Shown here: positions 22,822-34,009 of the stretch, one piece after another
Layout: every line of letters starts with the position of its first letter
How positions within the stretch are numbered: position 1 is the first letter of the stretch
Assembly (NCBI GenBank): GCA_047967505.1
Contig: CM106540.1
DNA length: 64,000 nt
DNA from: Dipteris shenzhenensis
Lineage: Eukaryota; Polypodiophyta; Polypodiopsida; Gleicheniales
Reading direction: 5' to 3' (one strand)
Notes under the pieces: generated by a model
The model's database searches: none
What the model saw: the letters and a program-made list of their open reading frames with translations, nothing else
What the model was told of the DNA's origin: nothing
Translations under genes and position numbers: made by a program

Positions 22822-23590
22822 GTGGAAAAAGAAAAAACGTCAGCTCCATCACCTTTAGCAACCCTCCAGCAACCACACCTTCCTCTAGCCTCTTCCCCAC
22901 ACTCCTCACCCCTACCCAACCCCTCTCCCAATAGTTGTGCTTCCTCTCCACCCTTCTCCCTCTCTACTCACATGAAAGGACATTTTCCAAGGATGTGTGT
23001 CTATTTAAACAATGCACATTTTTTCCTTCCCCCATTTCATTTTGTGAGTATTGAAGCATGTTTCTCCTTGCATTGCTAAACCCATGTGCTCATTTTCATG
23101 CTTGAGCTTGAGAGTTGAAGGACCAAAAACGAGATTGGTGAAGGAAAGAAGGCTCACCTCTTCTTTTTTTGGTATTTCTCTACTTTCTCTTCCTCTACTT
23201 TCACTTTCCCTTCCTTTTTCTAAAGTTTCTCTCCTCCTTTCCTTTCCTCTTTTTTCTTTAAAGGAAGAAACAATACACAAAAAACAATCATCAAAGAGAA
23301 GAGTATGAAAGCTATACCTATTATTTTCGTGGTTTCTCCTTGTTTGTAGGCTTCTCTTTGTCTCCTCAATCCATACTCTTTGAAATGTTGCTTCTCCAAA
23401 CTCCTCCTTTTACTAATTAGTTTTCTTAAAATGGTATGTTTTCTCTATTTTATAGGGCTAGGAGACAAAACACCCCCTCTTTTGAGCGGGATTATCCGGT
23501 GCCAGGACACGTCATTTCTAGGTAAGAAAGTGCTTCCTCTCTTTTCCTATTTTTCTTTTCATGATTGCATTGGCTTGCAGCTAACACCCT
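22822..23590. other. CACTA interior between divergent genes
   Basis: A Ser/Pro-rich 85-codon plus-strand frame (22,822-23,079) and pyrimidine-rich stretches. No domain was recognised. It may be leader or intron sequence of the divergent gene. Confidence 0.35.
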
Positions 23591-23629
23591 AAGCGCTAGC
23601 TGTAGTGATGGGTGTAGGAACTCTTATCC

Positions 23630-24062
23630 TGTCTTCTCCCCTCTCTTATTTCCTCTCCTTCCTCTCTCTTATCCTCTTTTTCCTCCCTCTTTCCCCTCTC
23701 TTCTCTTCTCTATTTTCCTCTCTCTTCCTCTCTTTTTCTCTCTTCTCCCCTGTTTTCTCCTCTCCTTCCTCTTTCTTTTCCTTCGCTTTTTCTCTCTTTT
23801 CTCCTCTCTTTTCCTCTCTTACCTTCTCTCTTTTTCTCCTCTCTTTTTCTCTCTCTTTTCCCCTCTCTTTTTTCCTCTCTTTCATTGTCTCTTTTCCTCT
23901 CTTTTCCCCTCTTTTTTCCTCTCTTTCCCTCTCTTTTCCTCCTCTCTTTCCTCCTCTCTTTTCGTCTCTTTCCTCCTCTCTTTTTCTCTCTTTCAACTCT
24001 CTTTTCCTCTCTTTTCACTCTCTTTTCTCCTCTCTTTTCCCCTCTCTTTTCCTCTCTGTTGT
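23630..24062. repeat. Long polypyrimidine tract
   Basis: About 430 bases almost entirely of C and T on the plus strand, built from CCTCTCTTTT-type words. Long open frames on both strands (Ser/Phe/Leu-rich or Arg/Glu/Lys-rich) are composition artefacts. Confidence 0.9.
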
Positions 24063-24409
24063 CCCAAATGACCTTAGCGATTCCCTCTCCTACACCCCTC
24101 GGGGGTAGATCACGGCCATCGATGGCTGGACCTACTTGATCGAGGGGTCATCACCTGGGCATACCCGTCGTAGGTCTACAAAGAGTAGGAAGGGTTGAAG
24201 CTACTGTGATGACTCGAGGAATGTAGACGAGTCAGCATACTCACATCCCTACAAGTCTCCACTTTGTCATGAGACCCAGTACCAGTCAGGTCCCTTGCCC
24301 TCTCCACGCACAGGTAGAGGCACCCTAGAGCCCAGTCCCTCTACTCCTACTCACTCCATAGGCGCTCTCCCACTCCCCCGCCCGAGGACCTTTACCACAT
24401 GAGCTCACT

Positions 24410-25110
24410 ATGGGTAAAGAGATCATAGAAAATAAAAAGGGCAAAGAAGTGTTGGCCGCCATGAGGCAGTTGATGAGCCATCATTTCAAGAGCGGCATAA
24501 CAATTGACTAGAGGAACCAGGATGATGAAAATAAGAAGGCAGTCTTCAAGGAATTGAAAAGACAATTCCCTAACCCCCCTAGGTGGGAGATCGATGACAC
24601 ATACATGCAGGAGTGCATGTCTACTGTCTTGAAGCATCCTAGGTCAAAGTTGTGAGATGTCATCACGACGATGATGAAGAAGCCTAAACCCAAATGGGCA
24701 GATAAAGGTGACTATAAGTTTTTGAAGGAGGAGTCGAGGGACACATCCACAAAGTTTGACAATCAAAGGAGGGTTGTGAGGAGATGGGTGGACACCATAG
24801 GTACTAATTCGTGCCTCAGCAGTGGCAGCAGACGAGCTGCGTTCCGGCATGGGTGGTAAGACTACTTCTCATTTCTATTTGTTTTATTACATATCGCATG
24901 CACTTTATCTAACTCTTGTAATTTAGGTCCACAGCAATCTGTGCTTGGTCATCATCCCACAAACGAAGAGACGAACCGTGCATCCACATAGGAGCGAGAA
25001 AGTGGTTTATTGAGATAAAGGTGTAGGGAGTGGCAGTCAATTGGGCTGTGGTGGCTGATCACTCGGTAAAAGTCTACTCCAACTTGTAATCTCACTTTTT
25101 AAATTGTTTT
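24410..25110 (+). pseudogene. Divergent CACTA-associated gene (probable second ORF)
   Basis: One plus-strand frame from an ATG at 24,410 to 24,859, broken by a TAG near 24,509 and a TGA near 24,652. It encodes a basic protein with FKELKRQFPNPPRWEIDDTY, CMSTVLKHPRSKL, TTMMKKPKPKWADKGDYKFL and a DNQRRVVRRWV segment. The arrangement (Lys/Arg-rich, W-x-x-x-x-x-YK-x-L, N-x-x-R) recalls the second, plant transposase-like protein of CACTA elements, but the match is weak. The frame ends at a plausible donor (CATGGGTG|GTAAGA), with an acceptor after TTGTAATTTAG at about 24,925. It is transcribed away from the transposase gene, toward array 3. Confidence 0.45.
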
Positions 25111-25332
25111 ATTCTTTAAGTTCCAATCTAATTTCAAATTAAAATGCTTTCAGTCTTAGGGTGCAAGCTCAAATGTCCCATCAGCAGAGGTGAGTGATGA
25201 TTACAAGAAGGCAATTCTTAGGGATTTGGCTTAGACGTCGATGAGGGCCAGGGATCAGGCACAGGTCACGAGGTCCAAGATGACGATGATGACGAGTTGA
25301 ATGAGCAGTAGTAATAGTAGTATTAGTAGTAG

Positions 25333-25530
25333 TTTGTATATACTTCGACATGCATATGCTTTCGTTTGTTGGCTCATTTGAGCGATTTTCTAGCACCCTT
25401 TTCAAAAGGGAAATTTTATAACAAACAAGGTTGTATATACTTCATGTATATGCTTTTGTCTGTTGGCTCATTTGAGCAATTTCGTATCACCCTTTTTTGA
25501 AAGGGAAATTTTGTAATAAACAAGGTTTGA
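25333..25530. repeat. Two-copy tandem repeat, about 100 bp
   Basis: Two head-to-tail copies of a unit with TTGTATATACTTC, GTTGGCTCATTTGAGC and a small hairpin CCCTTTTCAAAAGGG followed by AAATTTT and AACAAACAAGGTT. Confidence 0.85.
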
Positions 25531-25659
25531 GAGTTGTATCTCGCTTGTTTGCTTGAAAACATTCTTTTGTAATCTTAAAAAATAAACATCAGTGGGGCAA
25601 AATGGGGCCATAGCAAGCCCTATTTTGCCTCACTATTTTTTTTAAAAAAGTTCTGATAA

Positions 25660-25825
25660 AGGTTGGTATATATCGACTCTTTACTAGTGTCAGTATATAC
25701 TAACCTTTACCAATGTCGGTATATACAGATGCACATTTTTTTATACTAATAGCAACATAAATACTGACCTTTTTGTTCTTAAAAAAAAAACTTTTTAGTG
25801 TAAAAAAGGTCGGTATTTGTGTCGA
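25660..25825. repeat. Palindromic repeat array 3 (CACTA subterminal) with TAGTG
   Basis: Four to five variants of the GTCGGTATATACCGAC word, an inverted pair AAATACTGACC / GGTCGGTATTT, and TAGTG at 25,796-25,800, the expected 3' terminal string of a CACTA element. Confidence 0.75.
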
Positions 25826-25859
25826 AAAATGGCCTATACCTTTTGATGTCTTGGCAAAA

Positions 25860-26500
25860 AAATCACAACTTGATGTAGATGTGTTTTGACAATTCCCTCC
25901 CTTAACCTTAAGGTAGAATCATAGTACTATATCTTTAAAATAGAAGCAGCATGAAAAACCATTGCATGTGGTTACAAATTGCTCACAAATGTATGGTAAT
26001 ACAAATCTTCACTTAAGCAGTATTCAAATTTGAAACTTTGTCTAGCATACTTGAAAATAAAAAAGATTTCAAAATGAGCTAGCATTTTTTACAAACTGTT
26101 TATTATTATATCAAGCACCTAAGGTGACAGAAGTTTGTTTAGATATTTCATAAATAAGCATCCTTATATGAGCTTTATATACTAATATGAGCCACAAAGT
26201 GTCATATCTTAACAATACTAAAATTCTATCATAGGTAAAATTCACCACATCATAATAAAGGCTATACTTAAAAGAGACTAAGTGCGATATTAAATCTTGC
26301 TTTTATAGTTCAGAGCGTTCTACATATACCTTTTTTAAATTTGTATCACTCCATGATTAGAGTCACTCTTTGGGATTTTTTTCATACATGTTTTTAAAGA
26401 AAAGAACGTTTTTTAAAATTTTAAAATGCTTTTGGATATTCAAAGCATAAAAAACATGTTTTTAAAAACTAGTCAATGGGTATTGATTGATTGGAAAAAT
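25860..26500. other. AT-rich intergenic sequence, no gene recognised
   Basis: No coding frame or motif recognised. Confidence 0.45.
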
Positions 26501-26880
26501 ACTGCATGGTATTGCTCAGAAATACTGCACGGCGTAGTGTAACATCGCATGGTAACGATATTTATTGTGCAGTATCATAGAGGTGTACCGTGCGGTATGA
26601 GACAATACTACGCAGTATCATAGGGATGTACCATGTGGTATGAGACAATACCACGTGGTATCACATATCTTCATCAATTGACACATGTGGCATGCTCGAA
26701 TACACTGGTCGATGTAGCGTTACACTGGTCGGTGTATTCAATCGAGACACCTGGTGCTCATGCATTGGCTGATTACACCGGTCATTGTATTCAATCAAGG
26801 CACTTGGCACACATGCATTGGTTGAATACACTAGTTGGTGTAGTGTCATACCAACCGGTGTATTCAATCGGGGTCTATAA
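26500..26880. repeat. Degenerate short tandem repeats
   Basis: Two linked families: a unit of about 45 bases with GCAGTATCATAG and GGTATGAGACAATAC (26,575-26,665), and repeats of ACACTGGTCGGTGTATTCAATC (26,700-26,870). Open frames through them are repeat artefacts. Confidence 0.7.
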
Positions 26881-27454
26881 AAGTCAGGGACCCTGTCATT
26901 TTTTATCACTTTTCTCGCAATTTCCCACTGTATCCTACAATTTCCTACAGCTTTCAGTAGTTTCCTTTAGCTCTATTTTGGTGAGCTTCTACCTTTGTTT
27001 TTTTTTCGGTCAAGGCGGCTCGCGGTCGACTAGATTCACCTCGACCCAGCTGAGAGAGGGAAAGAGAAAGAGGGCAAGTGAGAAAGGAATATGTGTGATG
27101 TTTATGTTTGCTTACTTATGTGTGTATGCGTGTTTGATGGCTATCACTTGAGGCGAGATGATGACTCACTTTCACCGGTTGGATTCAGCTTGCCTCGAGT
27201 GACATTCTATTAGGTAGTATCATGATGAATGCCAGGTAATGGCTCACTTCGATCGGCTAGATTCACGTCGCTTTGGCCTAGTATCATATATTCATATATA
27301 TTGTATCTAGACATCAATAGAGATGGTTATTGTTTGGATGATAACTCGCTTTGGCTAGCTGGATTCATCTCGATGATGGCAACCTTCCCAACCACATTAA
27401 GATGTATGATCACAGAATTGCTAATCTAGATCATGTTGGTTCATTGAATCATGA

Positions 27455-28026
27455 TTGTTGTTATATGTTTTCGTTTTTCGTCTTGTTCGATGGGAAAAGG
27501 TAAAGGAGTCAGAGCCCTTGACCGATGCAGCAAGGACGAAGTTGGATAGGTGGCTCATAGAATGGAAAGTATCCAGCACTACCATTCATAGAAAAAATAA
27601 AAAGGAGAAAGGGGCAGCAACAAGTAGACTATCGAATGTCGCTAGCCAATATTATACCCAGATTGCTAGTGGTTCCTCCGAAAGAATTGACCCGAAAAGT
27701 CAAGACGGCAAGGCACAAATAGATCTATGCACGAAGTTTGCCGACATGTGCTCTACAACGGTACACTTCCCACTAGTTGCATTAAAAATTCTTGAAGAAC
27801 TGAGTGGGGGAGTGGAAGGAAAGTGTATCAGGTTAAGATAGCAGGTGTGCCAGGTTTCAAGCCAACCCTATCTTATGCTGGCAAGAAGTTGAGGCACGAT
27901 ACTACACATGCACATAAATTATTGAAGACAAAGTTGGCAATGACTATAATGCATAGGGCTGTGTGTCGAGCCATTGGTTACACACACGTTAGTGATCTTT
28001 GGTTAATCAGTCCATACTTACAATGA
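27455..28026 (+). pseudogene. Unknown coding remnant, two overlapping frames
   Basis: A basic, mostly hydrophilic protein frame (27,455-27,841) runs through ESEPLTDAARTKLDRWLIEW, HRKNKKEKGAATSRL and FPLVALKILEELSGG. A single-base shift near 27,823 continues it into 27,823-28,026 with VKIAGVPGFKPTLSYAGKK and MTIMHRAVCRAIGY. Amino-acid composition is ordinary, not repeat-driven, and joins across the frameshift read sensibly, so a real but broken gene is likely. The family is not recognised. Degenerate repeats with GGATTCA and CTCGCTTTGGC words lie upstream (27,010-27,390). It could share a transcription unit with the RING remnant at 29.8 kb, but no splice model was established. Confidence 0.4.
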
Positions 28027-28249
28027 AGGTAGTAGTCATGATAGGCTCATGAGTCTACCTTCCACGTGTCATGATTATCCTAACTGGGCAAGGCGAGGCA
28101 ACCCCCGCGAGCAACCGCGTAATGCATGGCATGTCATGCAGAGTCAAATGCGAGCATGCCTATTTTGTAAGAATGCTCTTGCCATTTGTGCAGCTATTGC
28201 CAGTGCAAGAGTAGGGGTTCAGGCACACTGACTTGAGTGCCAGCAACTA

Positions 28250-29190
28250 CATGCTGGATTTCACACTAGATGGAAAATCTGTTCATGTGAGCATTATTGA
28301 GTGGGGAAGGTGTCTCCACAAAACTGAGATCCGGAGCAGGTTCAGGCGCTTGCTCCAAAGCATGATTTCCTTGGTTTGCACCAGAGCTGTACGTGAGAAA
28401 TGATGCATATCCTCAACCAAATGGTGCATGGCCAAACATGTTAGATTGATGTTGGTTGGTTATTTGGCAAAATAGCCAACTTCCTTGTGGGCTGCAAGTC
28501 TGCACTATCAAGTAATCAATTATACCCAGGGCATCTAATAAACCTATTGTGGGATTGTAATGTCCACTTGTGCTTGAATGAGCCCCAGAAAGGATGAAAA
28601 TGGACTTGTTGCTAACCAAACTACACACACACAATGTTGATGAAAATGTTGCAATGTGACCAATCGATGATATGAAAACTTATATATAAAATGTGCAATT
28701 TTGGCACCTTGTCATATCTCAATTTATTAGGTGGATAGTTTTATATTTATAGATTGGTGTTACTAGTTGGCTTGCAAACATTGTTCATTTATAAGTCATG
28801 TACTTTTTAAAATATTCCTAAATCATATTCTACATTGTTTTGAAATGGATGTTGGATAATATGATTGGATGTTTCATGGTTTGATATTTCAACCATTGGT
28901 TGTATGACTACAATCTCATGAGACTATCTTTTACAATTGTATGAGAACAAAATGTTGGAATGTATGTATGTCTCATGTCCTGAACTCATATATTTGCTAT
29001 TAGGTTTATCATTTCCATGATCATAGTTCACGAATCACAACAATGCACCATCAAAGAGAATGCCTCCACCATTTGGGAGATGATATTTGCAAAGAAATCT
29101 TGCTGTCATATTCCCCTATACTTTGTGAAGATGCTATATGCAAAGTTCATGCTTAGCCGTGAAGTAGACTTTTCCTCCAATGCTACAGTA
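28250..29190. other. Sequence between the unknown remnant and the RING remnant
   Basis: No motif recognised. Short frames only. Confidence 0.4.
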
Positions 29191-29194
29191 CGTA

Positions 29195-29990
29195 AGCAAC
29201 CATGAGTAACAAGCGTCAGACCCGTGGTAGCAGAACCTCCTACACGCATCGATAGTACAACATTAGGTGACTATAATATTTAAATATCCTTTCGACTATT
29301 TGCTTCAGTTTGTTTGGGAGAATTCCAGCCCAACATCAACTGATAAGTTTGTATGTGACCTTATTGGACATGTAGCCTCGGTGGTGACTAACGATATCTT
29401 CATGACTATTAAAGAGGAAGTTAGAGAGGGAGAATAGGGAGCACATGCTGAGGAATATGTCACATTTTCTACCGCCACTTTGCGAGATGCAACTATGGAG
29501 CATCAATGGGTGCTACAAGAACTTGAGCAGGTGAAAAGTGACAATGAACAATTGCATGCACTATTATCTCAAACCGGACAACGGCTTGATATCGATAATG
29601 CATACATGGAGCTGTGCCTAATAGCACCTAATTATTCCCAATAGGTGCTAATGCACAAGCTACCTTACAACATATCAAACAAGGAGGCATAGTCTAGGCA
29701 TCAATCACAATTTTGTTGGCCTCATCGTGCGCAAACCATCCACAATACCTGCTCAATTATAGTTCATCATGGATGGGCCACGTTGTCCAATCTGCCAAAA
29801 TCGCTTTGACTGGGCCACATGATACTATGCTCTCCCTTGTGATCATCTCTTTCACCTTGCTTGCCTCGTGAATACTCTAAAGGTGAGAAGTGCATGTGCG
29901 GTGTGCAACGATTCTATGGCATGTGAGCTGTATGAAATGCTCGGCATTAGCGCAACGTACTCTCCTGATCCAAGGCTACATAGAATTTAA
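29195..29990 (+). pseudogene. RING-H2 domain remnant with upstream coiled coil
   Basis: A frame from the ATG at 29,769 to 29,990 encodes CPICQNRFDWAT, then YYALPCDHLFHLACLVNT and SACAVC. This is a full RING-H2 metal pattern: C-x2-C-x13-C-x-H-x2-H-x2-C-x10-C-x2-C, counting the stop codon as one position. RING-H2 domains recruit E2 enzymes in ubiquitin ligases. An in-frame TGA at 29,820-29,822 interrupts it between the second and third ligands. Upstream, about 29,440-29,630 reads ATLRDATMEHQWVLQELEQV then KSDNEQLHALLSQTGQRLDI, a likely coiled coil, in another frame with stops. It is a decayed gene or transposon-borne sequence. Confidence 0.55.
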
Positions 29991-29999
29991 ATGATCAGG

Positions 30000-30417
30000 A
30001 GAACAAAATTTTGTATACAACTTGACATATGATATTAAACCATTTTTTAAGCATGTGTAATCAATTTGCAAGAATTGTATTAAAGGTTTGTTTCAATGGT
30101 ATACTGGATTAATATTCATTTCGTTTTTAATTCTAGTTAATTTTAATTTACGAGGATATATTGAATCAATTCTCATAAAGCGTAACACTTTGTTTTATTA
30201 GTAGTCCCACAGTGTCAATCATCCTTGCCATCCTAATGATCATTACTAGCGTGATGCTAGGAGTCAATATCGTCTGCGGATGCTAGTTTGACTCGAATTT
30301 CTCGATTTTTATTCATTGAAAGTAAACTTTTGCACTTGATTCAGCTTGAAAAGGTACACTTCACTCAAACAAGTCTTTTTCAACATGTGCAATTAACATT
30401 CTCAACATGAGAGAGAT

Positions 30418-30453
<36 letters not shown>

Positions 30454-30590
30454 ACTAAAGGAGCTCCTAGTTCTCCCTCCCACCACATAATGTAGCAAGT
30501 GGCCACCACACCATGAACCAAGTTTTCGCTAGTTCCTTTACCTAAATTTTGTGACAGGAGCACTTTTTAGACCATTGAGGTCTACTGAAA
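30000..30590. other. Intergenic sequence with (GA)n tract
   Basis: AT-rich, no coding frame. A pure (GA)n microsatellite lies at about 30,419-30,452. Confidence 0.6.
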
Positions 30591-30614
30591 GTTGGCAATA
30601 ACATGTGGTAGAGA

Positions 30615-30830
30615 TTGGCTAATGACATGTCACACTATGAGAGACACATTATAATAGTGATGAGACAAATAATAGTAGTAACGGAGAGGTGGCACTAACA
30701 CGTGGCAAAGGTGGGTTGATGGCATGTGATCCTATGAGACACTACGGAAGAGTAATGACATGTGATGCTATGAGACACTATGAGAGACTAATGACATGTG
30801 ACACTATGAGTGACAAATGATAGTGACAAG
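30615..30830. repeat. Degenerate minisatellite
   Basis: Four to five imperfect copies of a unit of about 30 bases resembling TAATGACATGTGACACTATG followed by AGAGAC. Confidence 0.7.
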
Positions 30831-31526
30831 TGGCAATGGCAGTGTGGAGTGAGTGGTAACTGGCACTACATGACATGTGGCAAGTGGACATCAAATCTCT
30901 TATTTGTTCCAGGTTGTTGAATGATGGTGTGGCAAAAGGAAGATCCTGCTACTACTATTGCAGTTAGGGTAGTGATGTTGTTGTAGATTGCGTGCAGTGT
31001 GCAAAGTGTTAATTGGCTCGACATCAAATTAGGCTGATCAGCTTGTATGGCTCATCCATGATCCGGAAGGGACAGTTGGGATTTACATTTGTTTTTTTTT
31101 TTTAATTGAGTGGGAAGTATGTGGCACTAAAGGGCACGTATGGAGGGACATTTCCATAAGTGTGGAGCCGTTGGAGAATCTGTTGTTTTTTCACCATCAT
31201 GTTCTTTTTCTTCACCTTTCATGGAGTCTAACGTCGTTCGACGTAGGCACCAACCATGCATGCAACGCATCTATAATCGCCAAACTTGTTTTGCTCTGAT
31301 CGATCCAAGATGCAATCCTCTCAAATCCATGAGTTTCTCGCATCCATGGCGAATTGAACCGTCGCCCACATCCATCCCTGCGGACTTTTTCCTCACAATG
31401 ATAGCCTGCAATCCATAGCCGCCCACTTTCATGTCGTCGTCGTCCTCGTCGTTGTTGTTCCTACTGGCAGTCGCCCGCGAGTTTCTCTTCTTATAAAGCG
31501 CATCCCGATTCTGCATGTTCGTCCGT

Positions 31527-33086
31527 ATGGCCTCCTCTGTGCAAGATCTTCTGAACATGAAAGTCGTGGAACTCAAAGAATGGCTGGAAGGTCATCATGT
31601 GCCTCTGCCCAGGGTAAGCGTGCGCACGATCCTACTGCTTATATCCAGTGAACACCAATGGCATTCTGGAAAAGTCTGTCAATCTTCCATCAACCTATTA
31701 ATTTTCATTCTCTTTATCGTCTTTGTGGTGTTCTTGCTCCAAATACAATATATGTTCTGCGTTACAGATGTGTTGATTGTTGTCTTAAATTCATTTATTC
31801 ACGTAGTCGTCAGGCTGCTTCTTCCTGCGAATGGATATATTCTACAAATTTCACGAGACGCAGCTTAATGGAATCCTACTATCCATCTTGAAAAGTTCCG
31901 CTCTCTCATATGTTGCAGAGGCAAAGCAAAGAATTTCTTCAGTCCCTTGCTATACATACTCATTCAAAGCTGGAGTCTGACTTGTTTAAAGACGAGCGTC
32001 GACGCAAGAAACAAATCAAGAAAGAGGTAATCAAATGATTTGCCACCAGAATCTCTCCGAAAAAAAATTTGTACGCCACTTAAACAGCCGCGAGTAAATT
32101 TTATCGGGTACTTCTTGAAGGAGCTCGATCAAAGCAACTACTCCAGCATGCATGGAAGGAGACCATCCACAAGTAGCACCATCACCACGCGAAGCCGGGT
32201 TGCCTCTATAATGAAGGTTACAAGTAGCACGAAGGACAAGCTGCATGCGGATACTGCCCAGCCTGCGAGAGAGCCACCCCTTGAAGACAAGCACGGCGCC
32301 CTTCCATTATCTTACTCTACAATTATGCTTTCAAGGAAGCGATCTAGTGTAGGAGATAGTGGCAGTGTCGAAAGACTCCACCTTGAGCAAGGAGCCCCAT
32401 CCATCGTCAGCAACGTAACCCCTCATCAGATACTTCAAGAATCAGATGCGAAAGGTGCAGGCAACGGTGCAAGAATAGATGAAGCAAGGCCGGGCCTAGC
32501 CGGAGACGAAGAGAGGACATCAGAGCATTCCACATCGGAGGGTACAGAAACCCCTCAAAGTGCTGATCAAGGGGAAGAAAGAGAGGACGTTAAGAAAGAT
32601 TTCTGGATGATCAAGAATGAGCTGCACCCCGCAGCAGCAACAGAAATTGTCAGTATGGACACGGACCATGCTCTTCCCATGAAGGACAAACAGACCAGCA
32701 ATACAAATGCAAAAGCAACGGCCTCGAAGAAGCAGAATATGGCGTTGGAAAGGCAGGCAAAGCTTCGCAATAACACCGCAAATAAAACGACGACGGTACC
32801 TCTGCCGAGAACGAAGCCTGTGCAGCAGCCGCAGCAGCAGAATTACAGCCCCGATGGTGCAAGCAGGATGCAAAGGTTGAAGAGGTCGAGTAGCATGATA
32901 GCCTCGCGTGTGAACGAGAGGGTGAAGAAGCTGAGGGTGCCCGCAGCAGCATGTAAGCCTGCATCCACCCTCGCTGCTGTCTCTGCTCTTACTACCGCCA
33001 TTGCGATTGCTTCTTATTTGTATTACTTGAAGAAGCTCAAGGAAGAAGAAGAGCGCAAGAGATGGTGGTATGGCGGTCCATTTTGA
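31527..33086 (+). CDS. SAP-like protein with C-terminal membrane anchor
   Basis: Three exons join in phase: 31,527-31,613 (donor AGG|GTAAGC), 31,919-32,026 (acceptor TTGCAG, donor GAG|GTAATC) and 32,121-33,086, giving about 386 residues. Without the second intron the frame would stop at once (GTA ATC AAA TGA). Residues 7-35 (LLNMKVVELKEWLEGHHVPL and on) match the SAP helix-extension-helix motif used by many chromatin and DNA-repair proteins to bind AT-rich DNA. A charged helix follows (KDERRRKKQIKKE), then a long Ser/Thr/Lys-rich, probably disordered middle. Near the end a hydrophobic stretch (AAVSALTTAIAIASYLYYL, about residues 350-368) is followed by KKLKEEEERKRWWYGGPF. SAP plus a tail anchor is unusual and could tether DNA to a membrane; that is inference. 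An upstream in-frame ATG at 31,515 is an alternative start. The locus is richer in GC than its surroundings. Confidence 0.7.
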
Positions 33087-33299
33087 AAGAATACAATAAG
33101 AATGCGTCGTTCGAAACATGCCCATTGCAACATAGTTTCCCTCTTCATGCCTCCTCTGCATCCTCTTCTTGAGTTCTCAGATCAATGAGAGACACTAACA
33201 GCAGCATGAGCCGTTTAACAATATGAGACTCGTTAATGGTGACAGTTCCACATAGGAGGGCTAGAACCCAAGCTTCTTCATGAGGCCTCAGTGTATGAG

Positions 33300-33475
33300 C
33301 TCACTAACAAAATGCAACAGTTGATGAATGGTTATGGGAATTGAAAGATGCAACAGTTGATGAATGGTCGGGAGTAAAGATGCTGCAACAGTCGATGAAA
33401 CAGTCCATGAATGGTCGGAAACAAAGATGCAACAGATGATGAATGGTCGGAAGGAAATCTGGAGACATATAGAAA
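33300..33475. repeat. Minisatellite, four copies
   Basis: Repeats of a unit of about 40-50 bases with GATGCAACAGTTGATGAATGG and TCGGGA-like ends, directly downstream of the SAP-like gene. It may lie in its 3' UTR. Confidence 0.8.
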
Positions 33476-33489
33476 GGCTTGGACAAGAA

Positions 33490-34000
33490 ATTCATTGTAC
33501 ATTTTTTCTTTTACTAGAATAGTATTTTTGCTCATAAAGTTCGTCTGCTCGTCGTTGTAGTCTTGCAGGATAACCCTAGTACTTGCACTCTAGCATAGGC
33601 AAAGATGCTAGAATAAATGCTTTATGAAATGAAATGAGATAGAATAAACCTTGTTATTACTACGTTTAATTGCTTTGTCATAGTTCTAAGACTAGGTAGT
33701 GCCATAAACTGTGAAACTTGCATTCTACACTGTGAAACTTGCATTCTACACTCATCCAGGTGACACCAACATTGATGTACAAGGATATAGTATCATCAGT
33801 AGCCTGCATGACAAACACTCTCACTTGTTGAAGCAAACACTCTCACTTGTTGATCTTCAAAAGACCCAATCTTGAATTAGATACTATACATTTTGTCTTT
33901 TCTTATCATATAAGTCTCTTCTTCCTTCCCAATATAAATGTTAACCTATGTGAGAAGCTATTGCATATCTTTAGCAAATTAATCAGTTGCAAAAATCCTA
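33490..34000. other. Intergenic sequence with two short tandem duplications
   Basis: GTGAAACTTGCATTCTACACT occurs twice at about 33,712-33,755, and ACACTCTCACTTGTTGA twice at about 33,816-33,851. No coding evidence. Confidence 0.6.
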
Positions 34001-34009
34001 TATCCTAAG

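Larger units (their letters stand above)
15490..25820 (-). mobile_element. Large CACTA (En/Spm-type) transposon, nested and degenerate
   Basis: A minus-strand CACTA transposase gene (15.9-22.5 kb) and a divergent plus-strand gene (24.4-25.1 kb) lie between arrays of a palindromic word, GTCGGTATATACCGAC and variants, at 15.56-15.77 kb and 25.66-25.82 kb. A third array is at 22.67-22.79 kb. Multiple short repeats near both ends are a hallmark of CACTA elements. A TAGTG string at 25,796-25,800 could be one terminus. The matching CACTA at the left was not found, and the outer ends are therefore approximate. A gag-only Copia element (18,480-21,071) is inserted in the transposase gene. Whether all three arrays belong to one element or to two overlapping ones is not settled. 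Confidence 0.65.

Noticed and set aside
23565-24139. Overlapping long frames (up to 168 codons) on both strands
   Set aside because: Artefacts of a polypyrimidine tract, which cannot produce stop codons on the C/T strand.
26633-27151. 172-codon plus-strand frame
   Set aside because: Runs through degenerate tandem repeats; the repeated peptide text simply mirrors the DNA repeat.
32520-33161. 213-codon minus-strand frame
   Set aside because: Antisense shadow of the third exon of the SAP-like gene; no independent motif or start context.
33300-33475. Possible CRISPR-like array
   Set aside because: The repeats are a contiguous degenerate minisatellite without unique spacers, in a plant nuclear context.
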